Assembly: GCF_001306135.1 (NCBI RefSeq)
Contig: NZ_LGKP01000035.1
Coordinates: 124,001 to 188,000, forward strand
Direction: 5' to 3'
Length of the DNA stretch: 64,000 nucleotides
Origin: Herpetosiphon geysericola
GTDB lineage: Bacteria; Chloroflexota; Chloroflexia; Chloroflexales; Herpetosiphonaceae
The notes beneath the pieces were generated by a model. The model saw only the letters and a program-made list of their open reading frames with translations, was not told the DNA's origin and did not search any database. Positions 34,452 through 42,472 of the stretch are shown piece after piece. The stretch's first letter is position 1. Each line of letters starts with the position of its first letter. The position numbers and the translations under genes are program-made.

Positions 34452-34761
34452 TTTAGGGGTCGGGGGTCAGGGGCGAGGGGCTGGTAACCCCTACTATCCG
34501 CTTGGCCCTGCCAAACCTGATAAGTAAACCTTTGTTTGTATTGTTTCTCGAAGGTTAAGTTTTTGATCCACGAAGAGCACGAAGAGCACGAAGGCTGGAA
34601 ACCGCGAAGAACGCGAAGGGCACGAAGCTATTTTAGCCACGAATTGCACGAATTCCACGAATAATGTCCGAAAGCCCATAGCATAAAGCCCTGACCCCCA
34701 GCCCCCGATCCCATTTTGACTTTTGCCTTCTGACTTTTGACCTTCTCCTATGTTCTATGCT
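34452..34761. repeat. mosaic 7-mer/9-mer intergenic repeat tract
   Basis: GGGGTCG 7-mers, then GAGCACGAA 9-mers (34570-34630), GAATTGCAC/GAATTCCAC 9-mers, CCCATAG/CATAAAG units, GACCCCC and CTATGTT/CTATGCT 7-mers reaching into the next gene's last codons. Positions 34564-34665 are a near-exact inverted copy of 39520-39612. Confidence 0.88.
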
Positions 34762-35190
34762 CTATGTTCTATGCTCTTCTTCTTCGACTGGCTCCCAGCC
34801 ATTGCGCAAATAAACTGTGCGAATATCTTTGGAGAGCAGATAGCCCAAGGCTAGCACAATCAGCAGCAAGGGTGAAATAACCTCAACGCTGAGAATCGAA
34901 TTGCCAAGTAATTGGGCATTGCTCAGCACATAAAACGTGCTCAAAATAAACATAATCACGGTGGCAAACCACGACCAGCGCCATAAACGCCACAAGCCAA
35001 AGGCCAAGGCAATCAGGTAAATCGTCACGACGCTGGCCACATCGCTGGGCATAACATCGCTGCCGCCTGTTGCCAAGGCCGAAATAACCACCAACGCGGC
35101 GGCGCCATACAACGCCACAACCATCAGCACAATGCCTTTGGGCCGCTTGGCACGCCGCAGTTTAATCGCTTCTTGATCCGATGTTGTCAT
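34762..35190 (-). CDS. small membrane protein of unknown function
   Basis: A 142-residue protein with four hydrophobic segments (about 24-44, 52-70, 75-95 and 102-122). ATG 35190 is preferred: GAAGG lies eight bases upstream, and it starts one base after the stop of the spermidine-synthase-like gene, so the two are co-transcribed. Its last residues (EEEEHRT and the stop) are encoded by GAGCATAGAACATAG, which is repeat sequence, so the adjoining tract supplied the gene's end. No family is recognised. Confidence 0.72.
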   Translation of the reverse strand: MTTSDQEAIKLRRAKRPKGIVLMVVALYGAAALVVISALATGGSDVMPSDVASVVTIYLIALAFGLWRLWRWSWFATVIMFILSTFYVLSNAQLLGNSILSVEVISPLLLIVLALGYLLSKDIRTVYLRNGWEPVEEEEHRT

Positions 35191-35191
35191 A

Positions 35192-36901
35192 CTATTGGCC
35201 TTCATCAACCTGTCCCAAAATAATCCGATCAATCACTGATTCAACGGGCGCAAGGTCATCGGTAAAGACGCGATTTTCGCCTACGCCATCCCAGCGGCGA
35301 ATTGGCTTTTTGTTGCTATTGCTGGCCAGCGCTTGCTCCATCACATAGCGCAAGGTCGGGTCTTGCATGGTTGCCAAATTGGCTTCAAAGTTGGCAACCC
35401 CATCGCCAACATCAGCTGGAACGCCAATCAACATCGTATTGAAATTATTTGGCACGTCGATCATATAGACATGGGCAAAAACGCTGCTCATGGTGTTGGC
35501 CAACACATTGACCAAGCGATAATCGCCGCCAGCAGCAGTGTTGGGCTTGCCTGCATTAACCACCGCCACACCGTTAGGAGCCAAGTGATCGCGCACGGTT
35601 TCAAAAAACTCACGCGTGGTCAGGTGAAACGGAATATAGGGCTGTTTGTAGGCATCCATGCCGATAATATCATATTTGTTGTCGTTGCCAGCGAAGAAAA
35701 TTCGGCCATCGGCAACGTGCGTGTTGAAATTAGGAAACTGCGGCGTTTCGCCACGTTCTTTGTAATATTCAACATCGTGCATGGCGAAGTATTCACGGCC
35801 CAATTCAACAATGCGTGGATCAATTTCAATGCCATCGATCACCGACTCTGGGCCATAAATTGAGAGAAATTGCTTGGGTACCGAGCCAGCAGCCGAGCCA
35901 ACCATCGCCATGCTGTTGACGCTTTCAACGCTACGGTTGGGGTAGAAATAAGGCGCAATGTTGTAGAAATCCCATGGCCCGTTGGTCAGCAAATCGCTGG
36001 GATTATTGGTTTGCTCAAATTTTGGGTAGTAGATTGAGTGGATGGCTTGGCCCTCGTTTAGCACCAAGCCGATCATTTTGTTGTCATCGCTGCCACGTTC
36101 GACAATCTGAATATAGTTGTAGGCCGAATCGTCTTCGGTAATCAGGTTACAGCCACGGCAATCGGCAACCTTAATTGGCTCGCTACGGGGCCAAAATGCC
36201 AAGGCGATGACCACAATCAGCGCTACCAAAGCCACTGGCAACAGCTTGCGCCGTTCCATCCAGAAGCCAGGCAACACCAGCAGCAACAAGCCCATGGCAA
36301 AAATATAAATCGTCATATTCGTGCCAACCGTGGGAATCAGAAACAGCACTGGCAAGAAGGTTCCGAGAATCGAGCCAAGCGTCGAGATGGCCGAGAGATT
36401 ACCAGCGGCCTTGCCTGCATCTGCTGCATCGCGAATGGCCAAGCGCACTGCAAATGGGCTAACCATGCCCAACAAGGTGATTGGCACCGAGAACAAGGCC
36501 AAAACCCCAAGCAACGAGCCAACGAATGGCCCAGCCGAGCGGGTTGCAAAGGCGCTAATCGACCACTTCAGAATTGGCCGCGAGATCCATGGAATCACGG
36601 CGGCGGTGATTGCGCCCACCAAAATGATGCTACACAACAAACCCAACTCTGGCCTACGGTCGGCCCAACGCCCGCCAATCGTATAACCCAAGGTCAGGTA
36701 CAGCAAGGTTAAGCCAATCACATTGGCCCAAATCAACTGCGATGTGCCGAAATAGGGCGCTAAAAGCCGCGATGCAGTCATTTCAATGCCGAGCGTACAG
36801 ATCCCCGCACCAAAGACCAACAACATAAGGTAACGACGTGCCAATGCTTGAATCCTTTCAACAAAAAGCCGTGGAAGCCACCCATTGGGCGTTGCATCCA
36901 C
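35192..36901 (-). CDS. membrane-fused spermidine synthase-like protein
   Basis: The protein has 569 residues. Residues 22-245 contain about seven helices of the MFS-like type, opening with GIEMTASRLLAPYFGTS. The C-terminal soluble domain (about 260-569) is a polyamine-synthase-like Rossmann domain: MAMVGSAAGSVPKQF replaces the usual GGGxG loop, IDGIEIDPRIVELGREYF binds the adenosyl group, and HVADGRIFF follows. Many bacteria encode this fusion; aminopropyltransferase activity is not proven for it. The catalytic acidic residue region reads IIGMDAYKQPYIP. It shares a transcript with the small membrane gene downstream. Confidence 0.85.
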   Translation of the reverse strand: MDATPNGWLPRLFVERIQALARRYLMLLVFGAGICTLGIEMTASRLLAPYFGTSQLIWANVIGLTLLYLTLGYTIGGRWADRRPELGLLCSIILVGAITAAVIPWISRPILKWSISAFATRSAGPFVGSLLGVLALFSVPITLLGMVSPFAVRLAIRDAADAGKAAGNLSAISTLGSILGTFLPVLFLIPTVGTNMTIYIFAMGLLLLVLPGFWMERRKLLPVALVALIVVIALAFWPRSEPIKVADCRGCNLITEDDSAYNYIQIVERGSDDNKMIGLVLNEGQAIHSIYYPKFEQTNNPSDLLTNGPWDFYNIAPYFYPNRSVESVNSMAMVGSAAGSVPKQFLSIYGPESVIDGIEIDPRIVELGREYFAMHDVEYYKERGETPQFPNFNTHVADGRIFFAGNDNKYDIIGMDAYKQPYIPFHLTTREFFETVRDHLAPNGVAVVNAGKPNTAAGGDYRLVNVLANTMSSVFAHVYMIDVPNNFNTMLIGVPADVGDGVANFEANLATMQDPTLRYVMEQALASNSNKKPIRRWDGVGENRVFTDDLAPVESVIDRIILGQVDEGQ

Positions 36902-36933
36902 GGCACGACATGAGCTGAAAATCGGTAAGCAAT

Positions 36934-37188
36934 TTAGCTAACCGATTGAAAAACCGTTTGCAAAACTTGCAGAAGCAGCAGCGCAATCAGTGGCGAGAGA
37001 TCAAACATGCCAACTGATGGAATAACGCGCCGAATCGGTAGCAAGATTGGGTCGGTAATTTCGCGCAGAATCAAGGCAAACCGTGATTGACCTTGTGGAT
37101 CAAACCACGACATGATGATTCGCACAAAGATTGCGATTTCGAGAATCGGGATTAACAGGAGAAAAAATTGGCTAATGAAATTGCCCAT
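36934..37188 (-). CDS. yggT: YggT family membrane protein
   Basis: An 84-residue protein with two hydrophobic helices (about 5-27 and 60-82). The YggT signature is RIIMSWFDPQ followed by REITDPILLPIRRVIPSVG and DLSPLIALLLL. The family is linked to cell division and osmotic tolerance in other bacteria, with no known activity. ATG 37188 has GGGGG five bases upstream. An inverted repeat (ACCATAAGC at 37234-37242 with GCTTATGGT at 37248-37256) lies in its promoter region. Confidence 0.87.
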   Translation of the reverse strand: MGNFISQFFLLLIPILEIAIFVRIIMSWFDPQGQSRFALILREITDPILLPIRRVIPSVGMFDLSPLIALLLLQVLQTVFQSVS

Positions 37189-37446
37189 GAGCGCCCCCAA
37201 CAGGTGGTTTGCCGCATTTCTGCCGTCAAGTATACCATAAGCGTTTGGCTTATGGTCAGTCAAGCAGCCCCAACTATCCAGATGTCATATTAGTTCATAC
37301 AAACAGCTAAAGGCCCGTATTTGTTTGCTTGTAACCTCAAATTTCTTGCTCACAGAGCTGCCTGGCGGCTGATTTATGTTTCCCAGAGTTTATGATAACC
37401 AGCTTCGGTTGCTTTGTAACCCAGCATAAAATCGCAAATTTGGCTC

Positions 37447-37475
37447 TTGTCATATTCTAATATTTTTGATATAAA
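37447..37475 (+). promoter_or_regulatory. predicted promoter of the beta-lactamase-like lipoprotein gene
   Basis: TTGTCA, a 17-base spacer, then TATAAA; a second -10-like TATAAT lies at 37480-37485. The surrounding DNA is strongly AT-rich. The remainder of the 37189-37519 gap holds the inverted repeat near yggT and nothing coding. Confidence 0.55.
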
Positions 37476-37519
37476 TACATATAATCTAGAAAAGTAGAAT
37501 ATTGCATGAGGGCAATCAT

Positions 37520-38830
37520 ATGTTTAACCGAGGTTTGATGCTGCTTTTGGTCTTGATTGTGGTTGGATGTGGCGAGACGGCCAATCAACCAACCACAATT
37601 CCAGCCAGCGCGACTACTGTTCCTGCAACCGCTATTGATCCGACGGCGGTTCCCAACCAGCCAACGAGCGCAGCGCTCACGCCAAGCATGGTTCCTAGCA
37701 CGCCAACGCTAGAGGCGACCAATCCAACGACGGCAACGATTAGCAATCCCCAATCGACTGAAGAGGTACTGGCGTTTATTCGCCAAAATCCGAGCAATGT
37801 TAGCTTGGTGAGCTATAGCACCAACAGCGATGGCAGCATTAACAACGCTGATCCGCTGATTGAATTCAATGCGCAGCAAGCACTGCCCTTGGCTTCGACC
37901 ATGAAAATCGTGATTTTGGCCAGCTATGCTCAAGCAGTCGAGGCAGGTACGCTTGACCCTGAACAACCAATTAGCTTGGCCGATTGGGAAGCTTGGTATT
38001 GGCCAAATACCGATGGCGGCGCGCATCCAGCAGCCTTGAAACGGCTTGGCATTCCCGCCGATCAACGTGGCTTTGCCAATGATCAAGCGCAAACTGTGCC
38101 GCTCAAAAGCTTGGCTCAAGCCATGATTTTCGAGAGCGATAATGCTGCCACCGATTATTTAATCGATCGCTTAGGCATTCCAGCGCTTGATCAAACGATC
38201 GTTGAGCTTGGTATGCAACAGCAAACCAAAATTGTGCCCATCGTCGGGCTATTTCTGTTGGTGATGAACCCTGATGCGCCAGCAGATGCAACGAGCATGC
38301 AAACACTATTGGAGCTTGATCAAGCCGGAATCGAGCAACAAGCGTTGGCACTGGCCGAGCGCTATCAAGCAGAGCCGGAATGGCGCAAAGCAGCCCAAGA
38401 TCAGACCCAATTGCAGCTTGATCTGGCACAACAAAGCCAAGTTTTTGCTCACATTATGCCCAAAGGTAGTGCCAGCGATTATGCCAAGGTTATGGCTTTG
38501 GTTGGCAATAATCAATTGCTTAGCCCAGCAGTTTCGCAAACGATGCGCGAATTTTTAGAGTGGCCAATGACGATTCCTGGTAACGAAACAATGTTCACGC
38601 ATTTTGGCACCAAGGGCGGCAGTTTACCCGGAATTCTGACTGAAGCGATGTTTATTCAGCCTGCGCAGGGCGAATGGGCTGATCGCACCAAAGTTGTCGT
38701 GTTGTTCTTCAACCAATTGCCTGAGCAAGCATGGATGGGCTTGATGCAATCGTTTATTCAACAGCAATTTGCCGTGCAACTCGCGCTTGATCCTACATTT
38801 GCTGAATCGGTGGCAAGCCAGCTAAAATAA
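37520..38830 (+). CDS. class A beta-lactamase-like serine hydrolase, lipoprotein
   Basis: A 436-residue secreted lipoprotein. The signal peptide ends in the lipobox VVGC (Cys near 17), followed by a roughly 60-residue Thr/Pro-rich tether. The hydrolase domain has the three serine-penicilloyl motifs: LASTMK (SxxK), ESDNA (SDN) and TKGG in place of KTG. These put it in the beta-lactamase/PBP-like fold; activity on beta-lactams is not implied. ATG 37520 has GAGGG seven bases upstream. An ArsR-type regulator gene follows after 28 bp in the same direction. Confidence 0.84.
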   Translation: MFNRGLMLLLVLIVVGCGETANQPTTIPASATTVPATAIDPTAVPNQPTSAALTPSMVPSTPTLEATNPTTATISNPQSTEEVLAFIRQNPSNVSLVSYSTNSDGSINNADPLIEFNAQQALPLASTMKIVILASYAQAVEAGTLDPEQPISLADWEAWYWPNTDGGAHPAALKRLGIPADQRGFANDQAQTVPLKSLAQAMIFESDNAATDYLIDRLGIPALDQTIVELGMQQQTKIVPIVGLFLLVMNPDAPADATSMQTLLELDQAGIEQQALALAERYQAEPEWRKAAQDQTQLQLDLAQQSQVFAHIMPKGSASDYAKVMALVGNNQLLSPAVSQTMREFLEWPMTIPGNETMFTHFGTKGGSLPGILTEAMFIQPAQGEWADRTKVVVLFFNQLPEQAWMGLMQSFIQQQFAVQLALDPTFAESVASQLK

Positions 38831-38858
38831 GCCGATTTCAGCCAGAGGAGCCAATGTT

Positions 38859-39386
38859 ATGGATTCAGCTCAATCATTGCTAGATCGAATCGCTGCTTTA
38901 GAGGCCCGCGTAAGCGCTTTAGAAACCCAAAATCCTGCAAGTATAGCAGCAACCAACGAAGAATTGGGTTTGGTGCGTCAACTCCAACAACGCACAGGCA
39001 GCGATTATGAGCATGAGCTTGGCCATGGCGCGTTTCTCTTTGCTGGCTCAATTAGTTCAGTGCTTGGCAATTATGTTTGGCAGGGTGAGCATGGCTTGGG
39101 CGAATTGCTGCGCCACCCTGTCGAACAAATAATTACTGTTCTGAGTGCCTTGGCTAGCCCAATTCGTTTGCAGATTGTTCAAACTTTGCTTGAAAAGCCA
39201 GCTAGCAGCCAAAGCCTGTTGGAGCAATTGCATATGCAATCGGCTGGCCAGTTGTATCATCATCTCAAAGAGTTACGCAATGCTGGGATTATTATCCAAC
39301 GTGGGCGCAGCGACTACAGCTTAGAAATAAAGGCCTTAATTCCGGTGATGATCATTCTCGCAGCAGCCAAAAATATTGTTGATTGA
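38859..39386 (+). CDS. ArsR-type winged-helix regulator with N-terminal coiled coil
   Basis: The protein has 175 residues. Residues 4-30 form a heptad-rich coiled coil (LDRIAALEARVSALE). A central segment with a Gly/His-rich GHGAFLFAGS follows, then the ArsR winged helix from LSALASPIRLQIVQTLLE, with QLYHHLKELRNAGII as the recognition region. No cysteine-based metal site is visible, so it is probably not a metal sensor. GAGGAG upstream supports the ATG at 38859. It may regulate the lipoprotein gene 28 bp upstream. Confidence 0.82.
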   Translation: MDSAQSLLDRIAALEARVSALETQNPASIAATNEELGLVRQLQQRTGSDYEHELGHGAFLFAGSISSVLGNYVWQGEHGLGELLRHPVEQIITVLSALASPIRLQIVQTLLEKPASSQSLLEQLHMQSAGQLYHHLKELRNAGIIIQRGRSDYSLEIKALIPVMIILAAAKNIVD

Positions 39387-39394
39387 GGGAGAAA

Positions 39395-39612
39395 TGAGAG
39401 TATAGAACAAAGAGCATAGAGCATAGAACTTGGGGATTAGGGGTCGGGGGCTGGGGATCAGGCTCTAGGCTAACGGAACATAATCCGAATAATCTGTGCA
39501 ATCTGTGGCTAAAAATAAAATTATTCGTGGAATTCGTGCAATTCGTGGCTAAAAGAGCTTCGTGCCCTTCGCGGTTTCCAGCCTTCGTGCTCTTCGTGCT
39601 CTTCGTGGATCA
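39395..39612. repeat. mosaic 7-mer/9-mer intergenic repeat tract
   Basis: AGAACAA/AGAGCAT 7-mers, GGGGTCG/GGGGCTG 7-mers, CTGTGCAAT/CTGTGGCT and GAATTCGTG 9-mers, then CCTTCGTGC/TCTTCGTGC 9-mers. Its right part (39520-39612) is the inverted partner of 34564-34665, missing one 9-bp unit. Confidence 0.88.
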
Positions 39613-39616
39613 ACAT

Positions 39617-41374
39617 CTACTCGACCACAACCTTGCCAACCACCGCATAATCGCCAAGCAACAAGCCATTTTGGCTCCACACGCCAGCGCGGCTCCAATC
39701 GCCAAACTCATCAAACCAGCCCATGCGCACTTCGTATTGGCCTGGTTCAAGCTCGGCAGGCAAATGAATCGTCAGCAAATCTTCCCACCAATCATCTGGT
39801 GTCCAGCGCAGCGCTTGCCAAACCCCATCTTGCGGCTGCACATCGAAGGCAAAACTTTCGCTTTCGCTGCCAGGCTTGGCTAAATGCACAAACAACGACC
39901 ATTTACGATCTTGTTTGCCAACTGCGCGCCAGAGCGTATTGACCAACCAAGGTTGGCCAGCCTTGGCGGTTTGGGGCAATAAAATCCCGCGTAGCTCGAT
40001 AGGATTAGCCGTATCTGGCCGCCACAAAGCCAACACTGGCCGCTCTGGCTGTGGCTCAACCACTAAATAGGGATAGGCGGCGCTGATCACTGTATTTGGC
40101 AGGCCAACCGCCATGGTTACTAATAACGCTGGCAAAAGCCAAGCCGCCGTTTTGACGCTGCGCTCAAGCCCCATTGCCAAGGCGCATGCAGCCACCGGAG
40201 CAGCCGGAAACAAGAATCGCGCTTGCCAACCAACTTGGCCGCTCAAGACTGCAAAGGCAAATGTCCATGCAAACGAAAGCCCAACCAAGGCCCACGCGAG
40301 CTGCCAGCGCTGCTCGATGCGCCAGCGTCGAATACCCAAAATTGCGAGGCCAATCCAGATTGCCAGCAACCAATACAGCCATTGCGGCGCGGCCACGCTC
40401 ATCCAGCCAAAGCGCGCAATCAGCGACGTGCCCAAGGCATGCATGGCCTCGCCCCAATCGTGCAGGCTGAATGGCGAGAAGGTCGGGCTGCTAAATTCGC
40501 CTTTATACAAGCCCAAACCAAATGGGTCGCCATACAGCAGCAGGTTGCGCAGATACCACCAGCCAGCAATCGCCATGCTGCTGAGTGCAATCCAAGCAAT
40601 GGCTGAGCGTAATTTGAGCGTATGCCGCAAGTGCCACAAGCGCAAGCCAATTAAGGGAATTAACATGACTGCGCTTTGTTTGGTGAGCAAGGCCGCCCCA
40701 AGCGTTGCCCCAACTGCCCATGGCCACCAAGGCTTCGGATGTGGCTCAAGCAACAGCCACAGCAGCATTGCACACAACAGCCACAGCAACGGATCATTCG
40801 AGACTAAAACCGAGTGAAAGAGCAATTGCGGCCAAAAGGCTAGCAAACTTGCAGCAAACAGCGCTAATGATTTGCGCAAGCCTAAACGCAAGCCAATGCT
40901 ATAACCAATCACAATCGTCAATGTGGTACAGCCAATTGAAAACCAACGCAAACGATGCCAAACCAACACATCTGCTTGGTAGGGATGGCGATCGATCGAG
41001 CGCCATGCAAAAGCCGCTGGGTCTTTGCCGCCAGCCCAAATCCAATTATGATTATTGGCCAGAATGACTACTCGATCTTCGAGCGCAACCGAGCGCGCCA
41101 AAGGCTGCATGAGCCAATAGGCCAAGGGTGGTTGATGGCCTTCGCCTGGTACATCGCCCGCGCGTTGGTCGGGCAGGCGATTGTTGCGAGCCACAAACAA
41201 GGCATATTCTGCATGACCAGGCTCATCGGGGCCTTCGCCTAACGGAATGCGCGTACTCCACCAGACCGCTAGCGTGCAATACACCAGCAGCAACAGCAGC
41301 AAAGGCCAATGGTAGCGGAAGCGTTTTAATGCAGGCATTGAAGCAAGGCGCTGAATGAGGCCATTCAGCGCCAA
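39617..41374 (-). CDS. glycosyltransferase family 39-like membrane protein
   Basis: A 585-residue GT-C enzyme expected to transfer a sugar from a polyprenyl-phosphate donor on the outer face of the membrane. After the first helix (about 23-42) comes the catalytic loop GEGPDEPGHAEYALF with the acidic DE motif, then about nine more helices to residue 460. A soluble beta-rich C-terminal domain of about 130 residues follows. The start is uncertain: TTG 41374 begins 8 bp after the pheS stop, and ATG at residue 13 is an alternative. Neither has a strong binding site. The acceptor is unknown. Confidence 0.8.
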   Translation of the reverse strand: MALNGLIQRLASMPALKRFRYHWPLLLLLLVYCTLAVWWSTRIPLGEGPDEPGHAEYALFVARNNRLPDQRAGDVPGEGHQPPLAYWLMQPLARSVALEDRVVILANNHNWIWAGGKDPAAFAWRSIDRHPYQADVLVWHRLRWFSIGCTTLTIVIGYSIGLRLGLRKSLALFAASLLAFWPQLLFHSVLVSNDPLLWLLCAMLLWLLLEPHPKPWWPWAVGATLGAALLTKQSAVMLIPLIGLRLWHLRHTLKLRSAIAWIALSSMAIAGWWYLRNLLLYGDPFGLGLYKGEFSSPTFSPFSLHDWGEAMHALGTSLIARFGWMSVAAPQWLYWLLAIWIGLAILGIRRWRIEQRWQLAWALVGLSFAWTFAFAVLSGQVGWQARFLFPAAPVAACALAMGLERSVKTAAWLLPALLVTMAVGLPNTVISAAYPYLVVEPQPERPVLALWRPDTANPIELRGILLPQTAKAGQPWLVNTLWRAVGKQDRKWSLFVHLAKPGSESESFAFDVQPQDGVWQALRWTPDDWWEDLLTIHLPAELEPGQYEVRMGWFDEFGDWSRAGVWSQNGLLLGDYAVVGKVVVE

Positions 41375-41382
41375 TCGGAGAA

Positions 41383-42423
41383 TTAACCGAATTGTTCTAA
41401 GAAACGACCATCGTTGGAGAAGAACCAGCGAATGTCGTCGATGTCATAGCGCAACATTGTTTGGCGTTCTGGACCCATCCCGAAGGCAAAACCGCTCCAT
41501 TCAGCGGGATCGTAGCCGCCGTTGCGCAACACGGTTGGGTGAACCATGCCAGCGCCCAAAATTTCCAGCCAGCCACTCTTTTTACAAATCCGGCAGCCTT
41601 CGCCACCACAGATGAAGCATTCGATGTCGACTTCGACACTTGGCTCGGTAAACGGGAAGTACGAAGGTCGATAGCGCACTTTAACATCATCTTTGAACAT
41701 GCGGCGGGCAAAATTGGCCAACGTGCCTTTAAGATCTGCCATAGTAATGTTGCGGCCAATCACCAAGCCCTCAACTTGATGGAACATCATCTCTGAGCGA
41801 GCGCTGACTGGCTCGTAGCGATAGCACTTGCCAGGCAAAATCACCCGAATTGGCTCAGGGTTCAACGTTCGCATCACATGAATCTGGCCTGGTGAGGTGT
41901 GGGTGCGCAACACAACTTTTTGCTGCGGATCATCAGATTGCACATAGAACGTGTCCCACATATCGCGGGCTGGGTGATGCGCAGGCATGTTGAGCAATTC
42001 AAAATTATACTCATCTGATTCGACTTCGCGGCTTTCCCAAACTTGGAAACCCATTTCAGCAAAAATATGCTGAATCCGGCGCAGCGATTGGGTGCTTGGA
42101 TGCAAACGGCCAATGTTGGCTGCCCGCCCAGGCAAACTAATATCAACTGCATCTTCTTCAAGCTCTTGATGCAATGCTGCGCTTTGCAAGCGTGATTCCA
42201 AAGTTGCTTCTTGTTCGCTCAGCGCCTGCTTGATTGCCCCGAAGCGTTGGCCAAAGGCTGGCCGATCTTTGGGGTCGAGCTTGCCAATTGATTGACTTGC
42301 CTGGGCCAACGAACCCTTTTTGCCTGTCCATTGAGTGCGCCAGGCTGCCAAATCATCAAGCGATTGGACATTGGCCAAGGCTGCTTTGGCCTCTTTTTCA
42401 ATCTGATCTAATTGCTCAAACAT
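41383..42423 (-). CDS. pheS: phenylalanyl-tRNA synthetase alpha subunit
   Basis: A 346-residue class II synthetase subunit that charges tRNA-Phe together with PheT. The N-terminal coiled coil (about 1-85) leads to motif 1 (HPARDMWDTFYV region), motif 2 CYRYEPVSARSEMMFHQVEG and motif 3 FGMGPERQTMLRYDIDDIR. The ICGGEGCRICKKSGWLEILG segment is the cysteine-bearing insertion of many bacterial PheS proteins. No pheT gene is adjacent, which is unusual because pheST is often one operon; it must lie elsewhere. The upstream neighbour is the HisS/HisZ-like gene (49 bp gap). Confidence 0.93.
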   Translation of the reverse strand: MFEQLDQIEKEAKAALANVQSLDDLAAWRTQWTGKKGSLAQASQSIGKLDPKDRPAFGQRFGAIKQALSEQEATLESRLQSAALHQELEEDAVDISLPGRAANIGRLHPSTQSLRRIQHIFAEMGFQVWESREVESDEYNFELLNMPAHHPARDMWDTFYVQSDDPQQKVVLRTHTSPGQIHVMRTLNPEPIRVILPGKCYRYEPVSARSEMMFHQVEGLVIGRNITMADLKGTLANFARRMFKDDVKVRYRPSYFPFTEPSVEVDIECFICGGEGCRICKKSGWLEILGAGMVHPTVLRNGGYDPAEWSGFAFGMGPERQTMLRYDIDDIRWFFSNDGRFLEQFG

Positions 42424-42472
42424 GCCATTCCTACCTTAACCAACTAATTATGCTCCGCGTAGTGTAGCATAC

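Noticed and set aside
40113-40817. 234-residue open frame on the plus strand
   Set aside because: It is antisense to the GT39-like gene and shows no domain or binding site.
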